Shown in pieces: positions 1 through 9,095 of a DNA stretch of 64,000 nucleotides (positions within the stretch are counted from its first letter, which is position 1; every line of letters begins with the position of its first letter). Below the pieces are notes generated by a model. That model worked only from the letters and a program-made list of their open reading frames with translations, made no database searches and was not told the DNA's origin. Location: assembly GCF_021390245.1 (NCBI RefSeq), contig NZ_JAJUXH010000011.1:186001-250000 (forward strand), read 5' to 3'. Source of the DNA: Dyadobacter sp. CY323. Lineage in GTDB: Bacteria; Bacteroidota; Bacteroidia; Cytophagales; Spirosomataceae. Position numbers and translations under genes: made by a program.

Positions 1-1137
1 TTACAGCTCCTGCTGGCGCTGAGCGTGATTACCTATGGTTGCGCGTCAAAAAGCGAAACTGCATCAAACCTCAGGGACAGCATTCTCACTATACCCGTCA
101 CTGAATTAAAGCCACAAAAAACCGATCTTCACCGCGAGTATGTCGGTAATATACAAGCTGTTAGAAATGTTGAAATCTATGCCCGTGTAAAAGGTTATCT
201 CGAACAAGTGTACGTAGACGAAGGCAAAGAAGTCAAAAAAGGTCAAATTCTTTTCCGCATTAACAGTGAAGAATATGAGGCGCAGCTTGCCAAAGCAAAG
301 GCCAATCTGCAAAGCGCCATTGCCGAGGCAAAAGGCGCTGAGCTCGAACTGAAACGCGTGAAACTCCTGGTTGAAAAGAACGTGATCACGAAAACAGAAG
401 TGGAGGTTGCAGAAGCAAAACTTGCGGCAGCGAATGCGAAAATCGAAGAATCGCGGTCTGATAAGTCCAATGCTGCCATCCACCTTTCAAGAACGGAAAT
501 CAGGGCCCCATTCGACGGCGTGATCGACCGGATCCCTCAAAGAATGGGCAGCCTCATCGACGACGGAACGCTGCTAACGACATTATCGGATACCAAAGCA
601 ATTTTTGCGTATTTCAACGTCTCAGAAAATGAGTACCTGGAATATGTAAAAGCCAGAGGTAAAGCCGATAACCGGGAAGCCGTGGTTGAACTGGAATTGG
701 CGGATGGTTCTTTTTTCAAACACAAAGGAACAATAGAAACCATGGAAGGCGCATTTGACGAAGGTACCGGCTCCATTGCATTCCGCGCCCGTTTTTCAAA
801 TCCCGAAAAACTCCTGAAACACGGCTCAACCGGAACGATCCGACTGACAAACACCGTGGAAAATGCCATTTTGGTCCCGCAAAAAGCGGCTTTTGAGATT
901 CAGGACAAGAGTTTTGTTTATGTGGTGGATAAAAACAACCAGATCAAAACCAGAAGCTTCGTTCCAAGATCGCGGTTCGCCTCTTATTATGTGGTAAAGT
1001 CAGGATTGGAATCAGGAGAAACGATTGTATATGAAGGACTTCAGGGATTGAAAGACGGTGCTACCATTAATCCGAAAAACGTGTCGATGGACAGTCTGAA
1101 TACACAAACTAACAAGATCGAGCTTACCGCGCGATAG
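1..1137 (+). CDS. RND efflux periplasmic adaptor lipoprotein (AcrA/MexA type), 5' partial
   Basis: Membrane fusion protein that bridges an inner-membrane RND pump and an outer-membrane channel. The frame is open from base 1, and the first codons read LQLLLALSVITYGC, the end of a lipoprotein signal with the acylated Cys at 40-42. The true start therefore lies before the window; the GTG at 25 is inside the signal and is not the start. Visible parts are a biotinyl-lipoyl half (VEIYARVKGYLEQVYVDEG), a coiled-coil helical hairpin rich in Ala, Glu and Lys, the second lipoyl half (IRAPFDGVI) and a beta-barrel/membrane-proximal domain to the end. The pump gene follows after 30 bases, so the two are co-transcribed. 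Substrates cannot be read from sequence. Confidence 0.93.
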   Translation, partial: LQLLLALSVITYGCASKSETASNLRDSILTIPVTELKPQKTDLHREYVGNIQAVRNVEIYARVKGYLEQVYVDEGKEVKKGQILFRINSEEYEAQLAKAKANLQSAIAEAKGAELELKRVKLLVEKNVITKTEVEVAEAKLAAANAKIEESRSDKSNAAIHLSRTEIRAPFDGVIDRIPQRMGSLIDDGTLLTTLSDTKAIFAYFNVSENEYLEYVKARGKADNREAVVELELADGSFFKHKGTIETMEGAFDEGTGSIAFRARFSNPEKLLKHGSTGTIRLTNTVENAILVPQKAAFEIQDKSFVYVVDKNNQIKTRSFVPRSRFASYYVVKSGLESGETIVYEGLQGLKDGATINPKNVSMDSLNTQTNKIELTAR

Positions 1138-1167
1138 GATCCATTCGTCTCACCTGAATTTCAAATC

Positions 1168-4100
1168 ATGTTTCAAAAATTCATAGAGCGACCGGTTTTA
1201 TCGCTGGTTATCTCCGTTTTTATTACCCTGCTGGGACTTCTGGCATTCAAAGAACTGCCCGTTTCCCAGTTTCCCGACATTGTGCCGCCATCGGTTGTTG
1301 TGACCGCAACCTATACCGGGGCAAACTCCGAGGTTTGTGTGGATGCAGTTGCTGTACCACTTGAAAAGGCGATCAACGGTGTACCTGGCATGACCTACAT
1401 GACCAGCGTCTCCGGAAACGACGGCGTGACTACCATTACCATCTCATTCAATGTGGGCGTAGACCCGGACCTTGCCGCTGTTAACGTCCAAAACCGTGTT
1501 CAGACCGTAATCGATGAGCTTCCGGAAGAAGTAATCAAGGCCGGGGTTACCACTGAAAAAGAGGTGAACAGTATGCTCATGTATCTCGATATTATGAGCT
1601 CGGATTCGTCCGTCGCCGAAGATTTTGTTTACAATTTTGCAGATATCAACATCCTGAAAGAGCTGAAAAGGATCGACGGTGTCGGTCGCGCCCAGATCAT
1701 GGGAAGTAAGGATTATTCGATGCGGGTATGGCTTAAACCCGACCGTATGATGAGCTATAATGTATCGTCGGAAGAAGTGGTGAAAGCGATTCGCGACCAG
1801 AATGTGGTGGCAGCCCCGGGAAAAACCGGTGTCAGCTCTGGTCGGGAAGTCCAGGCTTTGCAATATGTTTTGAAATACACCGGCAAATTATTTGAACCGG
1901 CTCAATATGAAAACATCGTTCTCCGCTCCAATCCGGACGGCTCCATGCTGAAATTGAAGGATGTCGCGGATGTGGAGTTTGGTACACTCGAGTACGATAT
2001 GGCTTCTAAATCGAATGGAAAACCGTCGGCGTCCATAATGATCAAACAGCGCCCGGGTTCCAATGCGCAGGAAGTCATTAAAAACATCAAAGCAAAGGTG
2101 GCGGAATTGAAGACAACCACTTTTCCGCCCGGTATGGATTACTTTGTTTCCTATGACGTTTCGCGATTTCTCGACGCATCCATTGATGAGGTAGTGCGGA
2201 CGCTGATCGAAGCATTTATTTTGGTAATTATCATCGTCTACCTATTTCTTCAGGATTTCAGATCGACGCTCATTCCCGCACTGGCGGTGCCTGTCGCATT
2301 GATCGGGACTTTTGCATTTATGCAACTATTCGGGTTTTCTATTAACCTGCTCACGCTCTTTGCATTGGTACTCGCGATTGGGATTGTCGTCGATAATGCG
2401 ATTGTCGTCGTCGAGGCTGTGCATGCGAAAATGGCCGAAAAGCATTTGAATGCACGCGAGGCGACGATGGAATCAATGAAGGAAATGAGCGGGGCTATTA
2501 TTGCGATCACGCTGGTGATGTCGGCGGTGTTCGTTCCGGTTGCATTTATGTCAGGTCCGGTTGGGATATTTTACAGGCAGTTTTCCATTACGCTGGCCAT
2601 TTCCATTGTGATTTCCGGTATCAATGCATTAACCTTAACCCCCGCACTTTGTGCATTAATGCTGAAAAACACGCACGGCCAACCCTCTAAAAACACCTGG
2701 CTCGACCGGTTTTTCAAAGGTTTCAACAATGGGTATGATGGTATTTCAAACAAATACAGAAAGCTGCTTTCGCTTATTGTGAACAGAAGAGTCGTGACAG
2801 TCGGCTTGCTAATTGCCTTTTGCGTTGGAACATACGGGCTGAATACAATCTTACCGACCGGATTTATTCCCACAGAAGATCAGGGCGTCATCAACGTCAA
2901 TGTAACCACGCCAGTTGCCGCTACCGTTGAGCGGACTGAGGCTGTTCTGGACGAAATCCAGAAAGTAGCGGAATCGCTCGAACCCGTGGAATCCGTTTCC
3001 AGCTTATCGGGATATAGTTTGATTACCGAATCGGCCGGATCGTCGTACGGAATGGCGATGATCAATTTGAAGCCCTGGGATCAGCGAAAATCGTCTGTTC
3101 AGGAGATTATCGCCGAAATGGAGAAGAAAACCAAGCACATTACCGACGCGGACATTCAGTTTTTCCCGCCGCCCACTGTACCTGGATTTGGTAACTCTAG
3201 TGGATTTGAGCTCAGAGTACAGGATCGGACCGGAAGTGACGATCTTCAGAAAACCGCTGACATTACCAACAAATTCGTAAAGGATCTGACGGCTGCTCCG
3301 GAAATTTCGAATGCATTCAGCAGCTTCGACGCCAGTTTTCCACAGTATATGATCCATGTGGATGCGGATATTGCCTCTAAAAAAGGCGTCTCCGTGGATG
3401 TAGCGATGAATACGCTCCAAACCTTGATAGGAAGCTTATATGCATCCAATTTCATCCGTTTTGGACAAATGTACAAGGTAATGGTGCAGGCGGATCCCAG
3501 CTTCCGGCGAAGCCCGGAGGATATCCTGAAATTGTATGTCAAAAACAGTCGGGGCGAAATGGTGCCGTTCTCAACTTTTATCCGGCTGGAGCGGGTTTAC
3601 GGACCTGAACTTCTGACGCGTTACAACATGTTCACCTCGGCGATGATCAATGGCGACGCTGCACCGGGATTCAGTTCCGGCGATGCGATTAAAGCCGTCG
3701 AACGTGTCGCGGCGACCAGTTTGCCGAGAGGTTTTACCTATGAATGGTCGGGTATGACGCGCGAGGAAATTCTGTCGGGTGATCAGGCGATTTACATTTT
3801 CGGGATCTGCCTTATTTTCGTTTACCTGCTGCTGGCGGCTCAATACGAAAGTTTCTTGCTGCCTCTACCCGTTATTCTCTCACTCCCGACCGGGATTTTC
3901 GGAGCATTTCTTGCATTGAAATTAATGGGGCTCGAAAACAACATTTACGCCCAGGTTTCGCTCGTGATGCTCATTGGACTTTTAGGTAAAAACGCGATCC
4001 TGATCGTGGAGTATGCCATTATCCGGCAAAAAGAGGGACGTTCGGTGATCGATGCAGTACTGGAAGGTGCTACCGAAAGGTTACGCCCTATCCTCATGAC

Positions 4101-4323
4101 TTCCTTTGCATTTGTGGCCGGGCTAATTCCACTTGTAATGGCTTCGGGTGCCGGGGCAATCGGAAACCGGTCCATTGGTACTGCGGCTGCGGGCGGCATG
4201 CTCATCGGGACACTTTTTGGTATCATCATCATCCCGGGATTGTACGTGCTCTTTGCAAGTATGGCTGGAAAGAAAACATCGAAAACGGTGGTTCCCGAAA
4301 GAGAAGTGGTAGTTCTTGACTAA
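1168..4323 (+). CDS. RND multidrug efflux pump, AcrB/MexB (HAE1) family
   Basis: Inner-membrane proton-driven transporter of 1051 residues, the usual length for HAE1 pumps. The N-terminus (FIERPVLSLVIS) starts TM1; a large periplasmic loop follows, then TM2-6 from about residue 340, the second loop, and TM8-12 near residues 870-1035. The TM4 proton-relay motif reads VVDNAIVVVEA, with D409 kept but N410 where AcrB has Asp408. The TM10 lysine is present in LLGKNAILIVEYA. It sits between the adaptor and the outer-membrane channel genes, so all three parts of a pump are encoded together. The family call is secure; the Asn may alter or tune proton coupling. Confidence 0.96.
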   Translation: MFQKFIERPVLSLVISVFITLLGLLAFKELPVSQFPDIVPPSVVVTATYTGANSEVCVDAVAVPLEKAINGVPGMTYMTSVSGNDGVTTITISFNVGVDPDLAAVNVQNRVQTVIDELPEEVIKAGVTTEKEVNSMLMYLDIMSSDSSVAEDFVYNFADINILKELKRIDGVGRAQIMGSKDYSMRVWLKPDRMMSYNVSSEEVVKAIRDQNVVAAPGKTGVSSGREVQALQYVLKYTGKLFEPAQYENIVLRSNPDGSMLKLKDVADVEFGTLEYDMASKSNGKPSASIMIKQRPGSNAQEVIKNIKAKVAELKTTTFPPGMDYFVSYDVSRFLDASIDEVVRTLIEAFILVIIIVYLFLQDFRSTLIPALAVPVALIGTFAFMQLFGFSINLLTLFALVLAIGIVVDNAIVVVEAVHAKMAEKHLNAREATMESMKEMSGAIIAITLVMSAVFVPVAFMSGPVGIFYRQFSITLAISIVISGINALTLTPALCALMLKNTHGQPSKNTWLDRFFKGFNNGYDGISNKYRKLLSLIVNRRVVTVGLLIAFCVGTYGLNTILPTGFIPTEDQGVINVNVTTPVAATVERTEAVLDEIQKVAESLEPVESVSSLSGYSLITESAGSSYGMAMINLKPWDQRKSSVQEIIAEMEKKTKHITDADIQFFPPPTVPGFGNSSGFELRVQDRTGSDDLQKTADITNKFVKDLTAAPEISNAFSSFDASFPQYMIHVDADIASKKGVSVDVAMNTLQTLIGSLYASNFIRFGQMYKVMVQADPSFRRSPEDILKLYVKNSRGEMVPFSTFIRLERVYGPELLTRYNMFTSAMINGDAAPGFSSGDAIKAVERVAATSLPRGFTYEWSGMTREEILSGDQAIYIFGICLIFVYLLLAAQYESFLLPLPVILSLPTGIFGAFLALKLMGLENNIYAQVSLVMLIGLLGKNAILIVEYAIIRQKEGRSVIDAVLEGATERLRPILMTSFAFVAGLIPLVMASGAGAIGNRSIGTAAAGGMLIGTLFGIIIIPGLYVLFASMAGKKTSKTVVPEREVVVLD

Positions 4324-4330
4324 TCGTCTT

Positions 4331-4355
4331 GCGGCCGGAGATTCTATCCGGCCGC
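4331..4355 (+). terminator. Intercistronic GC-rich hairpin between pump and channel genes
   Basis: Perfect 9-bp inverted repeat: GCGGCCGGA at 4331-4339 and TCCGGCCGC at 4347-4355, with a 7-base loop, 7 bases after the pump stop codon. It is followed by TATTTCAT, not a clean T-run, so it may be a leaky terminator or an RNA-processing/stability hairpin that lowers expression of the downstream channel gene. Confidence 0.6.
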
Positions 4356-4376
4356 TATTTCATAAAGTTCTTATTG

Positions 4377-5819
4377 ATGAAAACACATAAAAAGCTTAAC
4401 AAGCTCCTATTTATTGGAATTGTATTAATCGTATCAGGCTGTAAACTCACGAAGCCAGTGGAGCAGGCAACCCGGATCGCAGTTCCGAAAACGTTTCAGG
4501 ATCAGACCGATTCATCGGGTATCGGCGCCACGCAATGGAAAACTTTCTTTAGAGACGAGTATCTTATTGCATTAATCGACACGGCAATACAAAACAACCT
4601 GGATCTGAAAATGGCTGTTCAACGCATTGAGATGATGCGCACGAATATTCTGGTTAGACAAGGTGCATTACTTCCATCCGTTTCCGGTGAAGTGTCCGGC
4701 GGCGGGAGAAAATTTGGAGATTACACGATGGACGGCGTGGGTAACTACGACACCAATTTCTCAGACAATATCGACAACGACCGCAGGCTTCCTGCTCCAT
4801 TCCTGCCTGATTACTTTCTGGGGTTACGAAGTTCGTGGGAAGTGGATATTTGGGGTAAATTAAAAACACAAAAAAAAGCAGCTTACACCCGATACCTGGC
4901 TTCGGAAAAAGCACGGCAGGCTATTGTTACAAGTCTGATCGCGGAAGTTGCAAAAGGCTATTACGAGCTCATGGCGCTAGACTCCGAGCTGGATATCATC
5001 CGAAAAAATATCGCATTGCAACAATCTGCGGTCGAAACGGTTAAGATCCAAAAAGAAGCTGGGCGCGCTAACGAACTTGGAGTGAGACAACTTACTGCGC
5101 AGATGCTAAATACCCAGAGCCTTGAAGTGGAAATTCAGCAAAGCATTGTAGAATATGAGAATAACATTAATGTGCTCCTCGGACGATTTCCTCAAAAAAT
5201 CACCCGTGGCCTGGCCCTTGATCAGACACTTCCCGACTCGGTGAGCACTGGTATTCCGGCCAGTATGCTGAAAAGACGTCCTGATATCCAGGAAGCACAG
5301 CTATCGCTTTTAGCATTCTATTCAGATCAGCAGGCTGCACAGCTTGCGTTTTTGCCTGCGCTCAACATTACCGCATTTATTGGTTTAAATGCATTTAAAA
5401 GCAATTTACTCTTTTCACCCGGCTCTATCGCCTATCATGCATTGGGAGGATTAACTGCTCCCTTGGTAAATCGAAAATTTTTAAAAGCAAATCAAAAAAG
5501 CGCAGAAGCAGCAAGTTTGGAGGCATTGTATGCGTACAACAAAACAGTTCTGACCGGATTTCAGGAAGTGAGCACGAGCCTGAAAAAGCTGGAAAATAGT
5601 CGAAAAATCAGCGGTTTGAAGCAACAGGAGGTAGAGGTACTACAGGGAGCAGTAACCACATCAAACGACCTTTTTATGACGGGTTATGCTTCTTATCTTG
5701 AAGTGATTTCGGCGCAGCGGGGAGTATTGGAAGCTGAACTGAATCTGACCAACATTAAAAAAGATCAGTTCATCGCATTGGTTGAACTTTACCGGTCACT
5801 TGGAGGTGGCTGGGAGTAA
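4377..5819 (+). CDS. Outer-membrane efflux lipoprotein (OprM/NodT-type TolC)
   Basis: Third component of the RND system: a trimeric outer-membrane channel. I start it at ATG 4377 because this gives a clean lipoprotein signal (MKTHKKLNKLLFIGIVLIVSGC, split here after lipobox VSG-C, Cys22); an upstream TTG at 4329 would place the signal 16 residues in and overlap the hairpin. The product has 480 residues, typical for the family. Two OEP repeats are visible: a first helical half ending near AKGYYELMALDSEL, then a second with RRPDIQEAQ and PALN near the middle, both family hallmarks. It ends 8 bases before a strong terminator. Confidence 0.93.
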   Translation: MKTHKKLNKLLFIGIVLIVSGCKLTKPVEQATRIAVPKTFQDQTDSSGIGATQWKTFFRDEYLIALIDTAIQNNLDLKMAVQRIEMMRTNILVRQGALLPSVSGEVSGGGRKFGDYTMDGVGNYDTNFSDNIDNDRRLPAPFLPDYFLGLRSSWEVDIWGKLKTQKKAAYTRYLASEKARQAIVTSLIAEVAKGYYELMALDSELDIIRKNIALQQSAVETVKIQKEAGRANELGVRQLTAQMLNTQSLEVEIQQSIVEYENNINVLLGRFPQKITRGLALDQTLPDSVSTGIPASMLKRRPDIQEAQLSLLAFYSDQQAAQLAFLPALNITAFIGLNAFKSNLLFSPGSIAYHALGGLTAPLVNRKFLKANQKSAEAASLEALYAYNKTVLTGFQEVSTSLKKLENSRKISGLKQQEVEVLQGAVTTSNDLFMTGYASYLEVISAQRGVLEAELNLTNIKKDQFIALVELYRSLGGGWE

Positions 5820-5827
5820 ATGGATGC

Positions 5828-5880
5828 TGAAAGCATTAAAAAAGCACGGATCTGAAACCCGTGCTTTTTTAATGCTTTCA
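5828..5880. terminator. Bidirectional intrinsic terminator
   Basis: Perfect 22-bp stem: arm 5828-5849 and complementary arm 5859-5880, loop of 9 bases. Internal A6/T6 tracts give a U-run on both strands. It lies between the plus-strand efflux operon (ends 5819) and the minus-strand protease gene (ends 5893) and should stop both. Confidence 0.92.
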
Positions 5881-5892
5881 ATTTTTAAACCC

Positions 5893-8019
5893 TTATTTTT
5901 TCTTCGCCCCAGCGAGACTTGGCTCTTTGGATATTACAATCAGATCTGCCAGCATCCGGCCGGTTTCCGTCAGGTAAATATCTTTTTTCTTTTTCACATC
6001 TTTCGGAGCTTCGGCAACTTTGGAATCAACTTCATCTTCGTCGTCACCATCGGTATTGTCTTCACCCAGTTGCTTCATTGCCGCCCTTTTCTTCTCAGCC
6101 TCCTCGCGTTCCACTTTTCGTTTTGATTCCTGCAGTGAAACAACTTTGTTCTCACGGGCTTTCTTGAATTCGTCAAGCGTTTTCACCAAAGTCTTCAATT
6201 CCTGATCGGACTTAAGACGCGCGTTATACTTGTCTTTAAGCTGACCTACGATTTTAGGATTGATGTTATTTGCCAGGTCATATTTTGAAGAAGCAATCTG
6301 ATCCCAGGGAAGCGCACTTGGCTGTGAACCTTCGCCATATTCATTTTCCTTAAATGCAGTAGGAAGTTCCAGATCCGGCATTACGCCTTTCAGCTGAGTA
6401 CTGCTGCCATTAATGCGATAGAACTTCGCAACTGTCAACTTAACTTGTCCCAATTGGTCAGTTTCTTTCGGGACCCATTGATTCAAATCGATCAGCGTCT
6501 GAACGGTACCTTTACCATAAGTTTGTTCACCTACGATAATTCCACGTTTGTAGTCCTGGATCGCGGCAGCAAAAATCTCGGATGCCGAGGCACTAAACCG
6601 GTTCACCATCACCGCCATCGGTCCATCGTAAGCAATACTAGGATCATTGTCAGATTGTACTTCAATTTCACCCTGACCTTCTTTCACCTGAACCACCGGA
6701 CCTCTGTTAATGAATAATCCGGTTAACGAAACTGCTTCAGTAAGGGAACCACCTCCATTGTTACGCAAGTCAATTACGATACCATCTACATTCGTAGCCT
6801 GCAGTTCGGTGATCAACTTTTGAACATCACGGGTAGTACTGGAAAATTCTTTCTCTTTGTGTTGCGCACCCTCAAAATCGCGGTAAAAGAGAGGGATATC
6901 GATTACGCCAATTTTGAAATCCTTGTTTCCCGAGTTAATGGACACGATCTCACTTTTTGCACGTTGCTCTTCCAATTTTATCTTCTCACGAACCAGACGA
7001 TATTCTTTCGGAGGCGTGCCGGGTAATGCATCTGCCGAGATCACCTGCAATCTCACCACAGTGGATTTTGGGCCTTTGATCAACTTCACAGCATCATCTA
7101 CAAACCATCCGATGATATCCACCATCTTACCTTCATCACCCTGGGCAACAGCAATAATCTTATCTTCTTTTTTAAGCTGTTTCCCCTTAAATGCAGGACC
7201 ACCCGGAATTACATCCTTAATCTTAATGTAATTATCCTCCTCGCCCAGCAATGCTCCGATACCTTCCAGCGACTGGCTCATTTCCTGTTTAAAACGATCC
7301 GCAGAGGTAGGCGCCATGTAGCTGGTATGCGGGTCCATCGACTCGGCATAGGCATTCATGTACATTTGAAAAACCTGCTCAGTTCTGATACGGCCTAATG
7401 CGCGGTCACGGTTCTTGTACCGGTCGCGTAAGGTAGAGATTACAGCGGTATCCGCTTTTCCCGAAAGTTTCATATCCAGCGCTTCGCTTTTAAGGTATTT
7501 GCGCCAGGTGTCATTCAACTCATCTGTGCTTTTCGCCCAAGTAGCCTTTTCGCGGTCGGTATCCATCGACTCATCTGCTGTAAAGTCAAATGGTTTAGGC
7601 TCCTTCAGCAAAGCCTGAATGTAGTCGCTTCTTTCTTTATATCGTTTTCTGAAAACATTATAAATGTCGAATGGAACATCTAATTCTCTTTTCTGAAGGT
7701 AGTCATCAAAAGAGTGTTTATACTTATCAAATTCAGCGAGGTCAGATGCCAGATAATACAGCTTCCCATGGTCGATGGCGTCGATGTATTTGTCAAAGAT
7801 CGCCTCAGAAAGTGAGTCGTTCAGTTTTGTTTTTCTATAATGATAGCTTGATAAAATACGCGTAGTCAGCTCCTCTGCCTTGTATTGCGCAGGAATTGGC
7901 TTAATATCTTCCTCCATGGAAGTCTCAACAGCAGGCATTACAGCCACTTTTTGCTGATCTGGGCCCCGCTGCCAACCTAGCAACACAACCGGTATAAGAG
8001 TGATTAGGTACTTTTTCAT
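5893..8019 (-). CDS. prc: Tail-specific carboxy-terminal processing protease (Prc, S41A)
   Basis: Periplasmic serine protease that trims or degrades envelope proteins from the C-terminus. I use the ATG at 8019 (MKKYLITLIPVVLLG signal sequence), giving 708 residues; an in-frame upstream start would add 8 residues before the signal. Order: helical N-terminal domain, PDZ domain near residues 235-335, S41 core, and a charged C-terminal region (KRKVEREEAEKK). The catalytic dyad is visible: Ser478 in FSASASEIF and Lys503 in TYGKGTVQ, 25 apart as in E. coli Prc. It lies 13 bases downstream of an FKBP isomerase gene on the same strand, so the pair is probably one envelope folding and quality-control operon. 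Confidence 0.94.
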   Translation of the reverse strand: MKKYLITLIPVVLLGWQRGPDQQKVAVMPAVETSMEEDIKPIPAQYKAEELTTRILSSYHYRKTKLNDSLSEAIFDKYIDAIDHGKLYYLASDLAEFDKYKHSFDDYLQKRELDVPFDIYNVFRKRYKERSDYIQALLKEPKPFDFTADESMDTDREKATWAKSTDELNDTWRKYLKSEALDMKLSGKADTAVISTLRDRYKNRDRALGRIRTEQVFQMYMNAYAESMDPHTSYMAPTSADRFKQEMSQSLEGIGALLGEEDNYIKIKDVIPGGPAFKGKQLKKEDKIIAVAQGDEGKMVDIIGWFVDDAVKLIKGPKSTVVRLQVISADALPGTPPKEYRLVREKIKLEEQRAKSEIVSINSGNKDFKIGVIDIPLFYRDFEGAQHKEKEFSSTTRDVQKLITELQATNVDGIVIDLRNNGGGSLTEAVSLTGLFINRGPVVQVKEGQGEIEVQSDNDPSIAYDGPMAVMVNRFSASASEIFAAAIQDYKRGIIVGEQTYGKGTVQTLIDLNQWVPKETDQLGQVKLTVAKFYRINGSSTQLKGVMPDLELPTAFKENEYGEGSQPSALPWDQIASSKYDLANNINPKIVGQLKDKYNARLKSDQELKTLVKTLDEFKKARENKVVSLQESKRKVEREEAEKKRAAMKQLGEDNTDGDDEDEVDSKVAEAPKDVKKKKDIYLTETGRMLADLIVISKEPSLAGAKKK

Positions 8020-8032
8020 TGTTGAACGTTTG

Positions 8033-8806
8033 CTATTTAACAATTTCTAATAATTCAACCTCAAATACCAGAGCTGAATAAGCCGGGATTTGAGGGCCTG
8101 CTGCACGCTCTCCGTAAGCCAGGTCATATGGAATGAATAATTTCCATTTTGAACCAACCGGCATCAACTGAAGAGCTTCTGTCCATCCTTTAATTACGCC
8201 ATTACATGCAAATTCGATCGGTTCTCCGCGATCAACCGAACTGTCAAAAACTGTTCCATTGATGAGCGTACCATGATAATGTGTTTTCACTTTATCAGTG
8301 GCAACCGGTTTAGGTCCATCGCCCGTCTTAATAACTTCATATTGCAGACCACTGGCGGTAGTGGTTACGCCAGGTCTTTTCTTATTCTCTTCTAAAAATT
8401 TCTCACCTTCCACCTTCACAACCGCACCTTTTTCTTCCATAATTTTTTGAAAATAAGTACCGATAAATGCATTGGCCTCCTCAGGAGTAAATGTCGTCTT
8501 GTCTCCCTTCAAGGTTGCATTGATCGTTTTATTAAGAACATCCGTGTTTACATTAGTAATTCCCTGAGAAGATAGTGAGTAAGAAAAACTTACGCCGATC
8601 GCTGCCGATAAAGAATCCATTTGATTTTTAAGTACGGCCGGCGAGAAAGTTGCTTTTACTGTTGAAGCCGGTGCTTTTTTGGCGGCTGCCGGTTTAGCTG
8701 TGTTGGCTGGTTTAACTGCTTTTTTGATAGTCTGTGCTGTCCCTTCTGAAATAACTAGAACTCCTACTATTAAGGCTGCTAAAACGGTTTTTTCTAATTT
8801 GTACAT
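8033..8806 (-). CDS. FKBP-type peptidyl-prolyl isomerase, secreted (FkpA/Mip-like)
   Basis: Prolyl cis-trans isomerase of 257 residues, probably periplasmic. The N-terminus is a signal peptide ([25 protein letters not shown]). A Lys/Ala/Pro-rich linker follows at about residues 28-50, then an FKBP_N helical dimerisation domain to about residue 145, and the FKBP domain at about 150-257. Hallmarks include [37 protein letters not shown] and LAYGERAAG. First gene of a two-gene unit with the Prc protease 13 bases downstream, which suggests a joint role in envelope protein folding. Confidence 0.95.
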   Translation of the reverse strand: MYKLEKTVLAALIVGVLVISEGTAQTIKKAVKPANTAKPAAAKKAPASTVKATFSPAVLKNQMDSLSAAIGVSFSYSLSSQGITNVNTDVLNKTINATLKGDKTTFTPEEANAFIGTYFQKIMEEKGAVVKVEGEKFLEENKKRPGVTTTASGLQYEVIKTGDGPKPVATDKVKTHYHGTLINGTVFDSSVDRGEPIEFACNGVIKGWTEALQLMPVGSKWKLFIPYDLAYGERAAGPQIPAYSALVFEVELLEIVK

Positions 8807-9037
8807 TGAACTGACGAATGGTAGGTAAGATGGAATTTAATTACGTAAAGTCGTATTAACGAATTCAATTACAACAAAAACACAAATAGTACCTAAAAAA
8901 GTTTTAGAAATGTTGTTATAAATGGATAAACGGTTATTTATTCAATACCTCCAGGGTATCATTGAAAACCTTGGAAAAATCTAATTTATCGAACAGGTTT
9001 TAATCAGAATAATACTGATTTTACAAAAATAAAAATC

Positions 9038-9045
9038 TACCTTTG
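9038..9045 (+). promoter_or_regulatory. -7 promoter box for atpA (TACCTTTG)
   Basis: Exact match to the Bacteroidota -7 consensus TAnnTTTG, 50 bases upstream of the atpA ATG. The -33 element is not clear. A 6-bp inverted repeat (AATCAG 9002-9007, CTGATT 9015-9020) overlaps the expected -33 region. The box supports independent transcription of atpA rather than read-through from other atp genes. Confidence 0.6.
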
Positions 9046-9095
9046 CGGCAGTTTTCAAAAACTTACTACTATACTTTAAATAAGTTAAATATACT

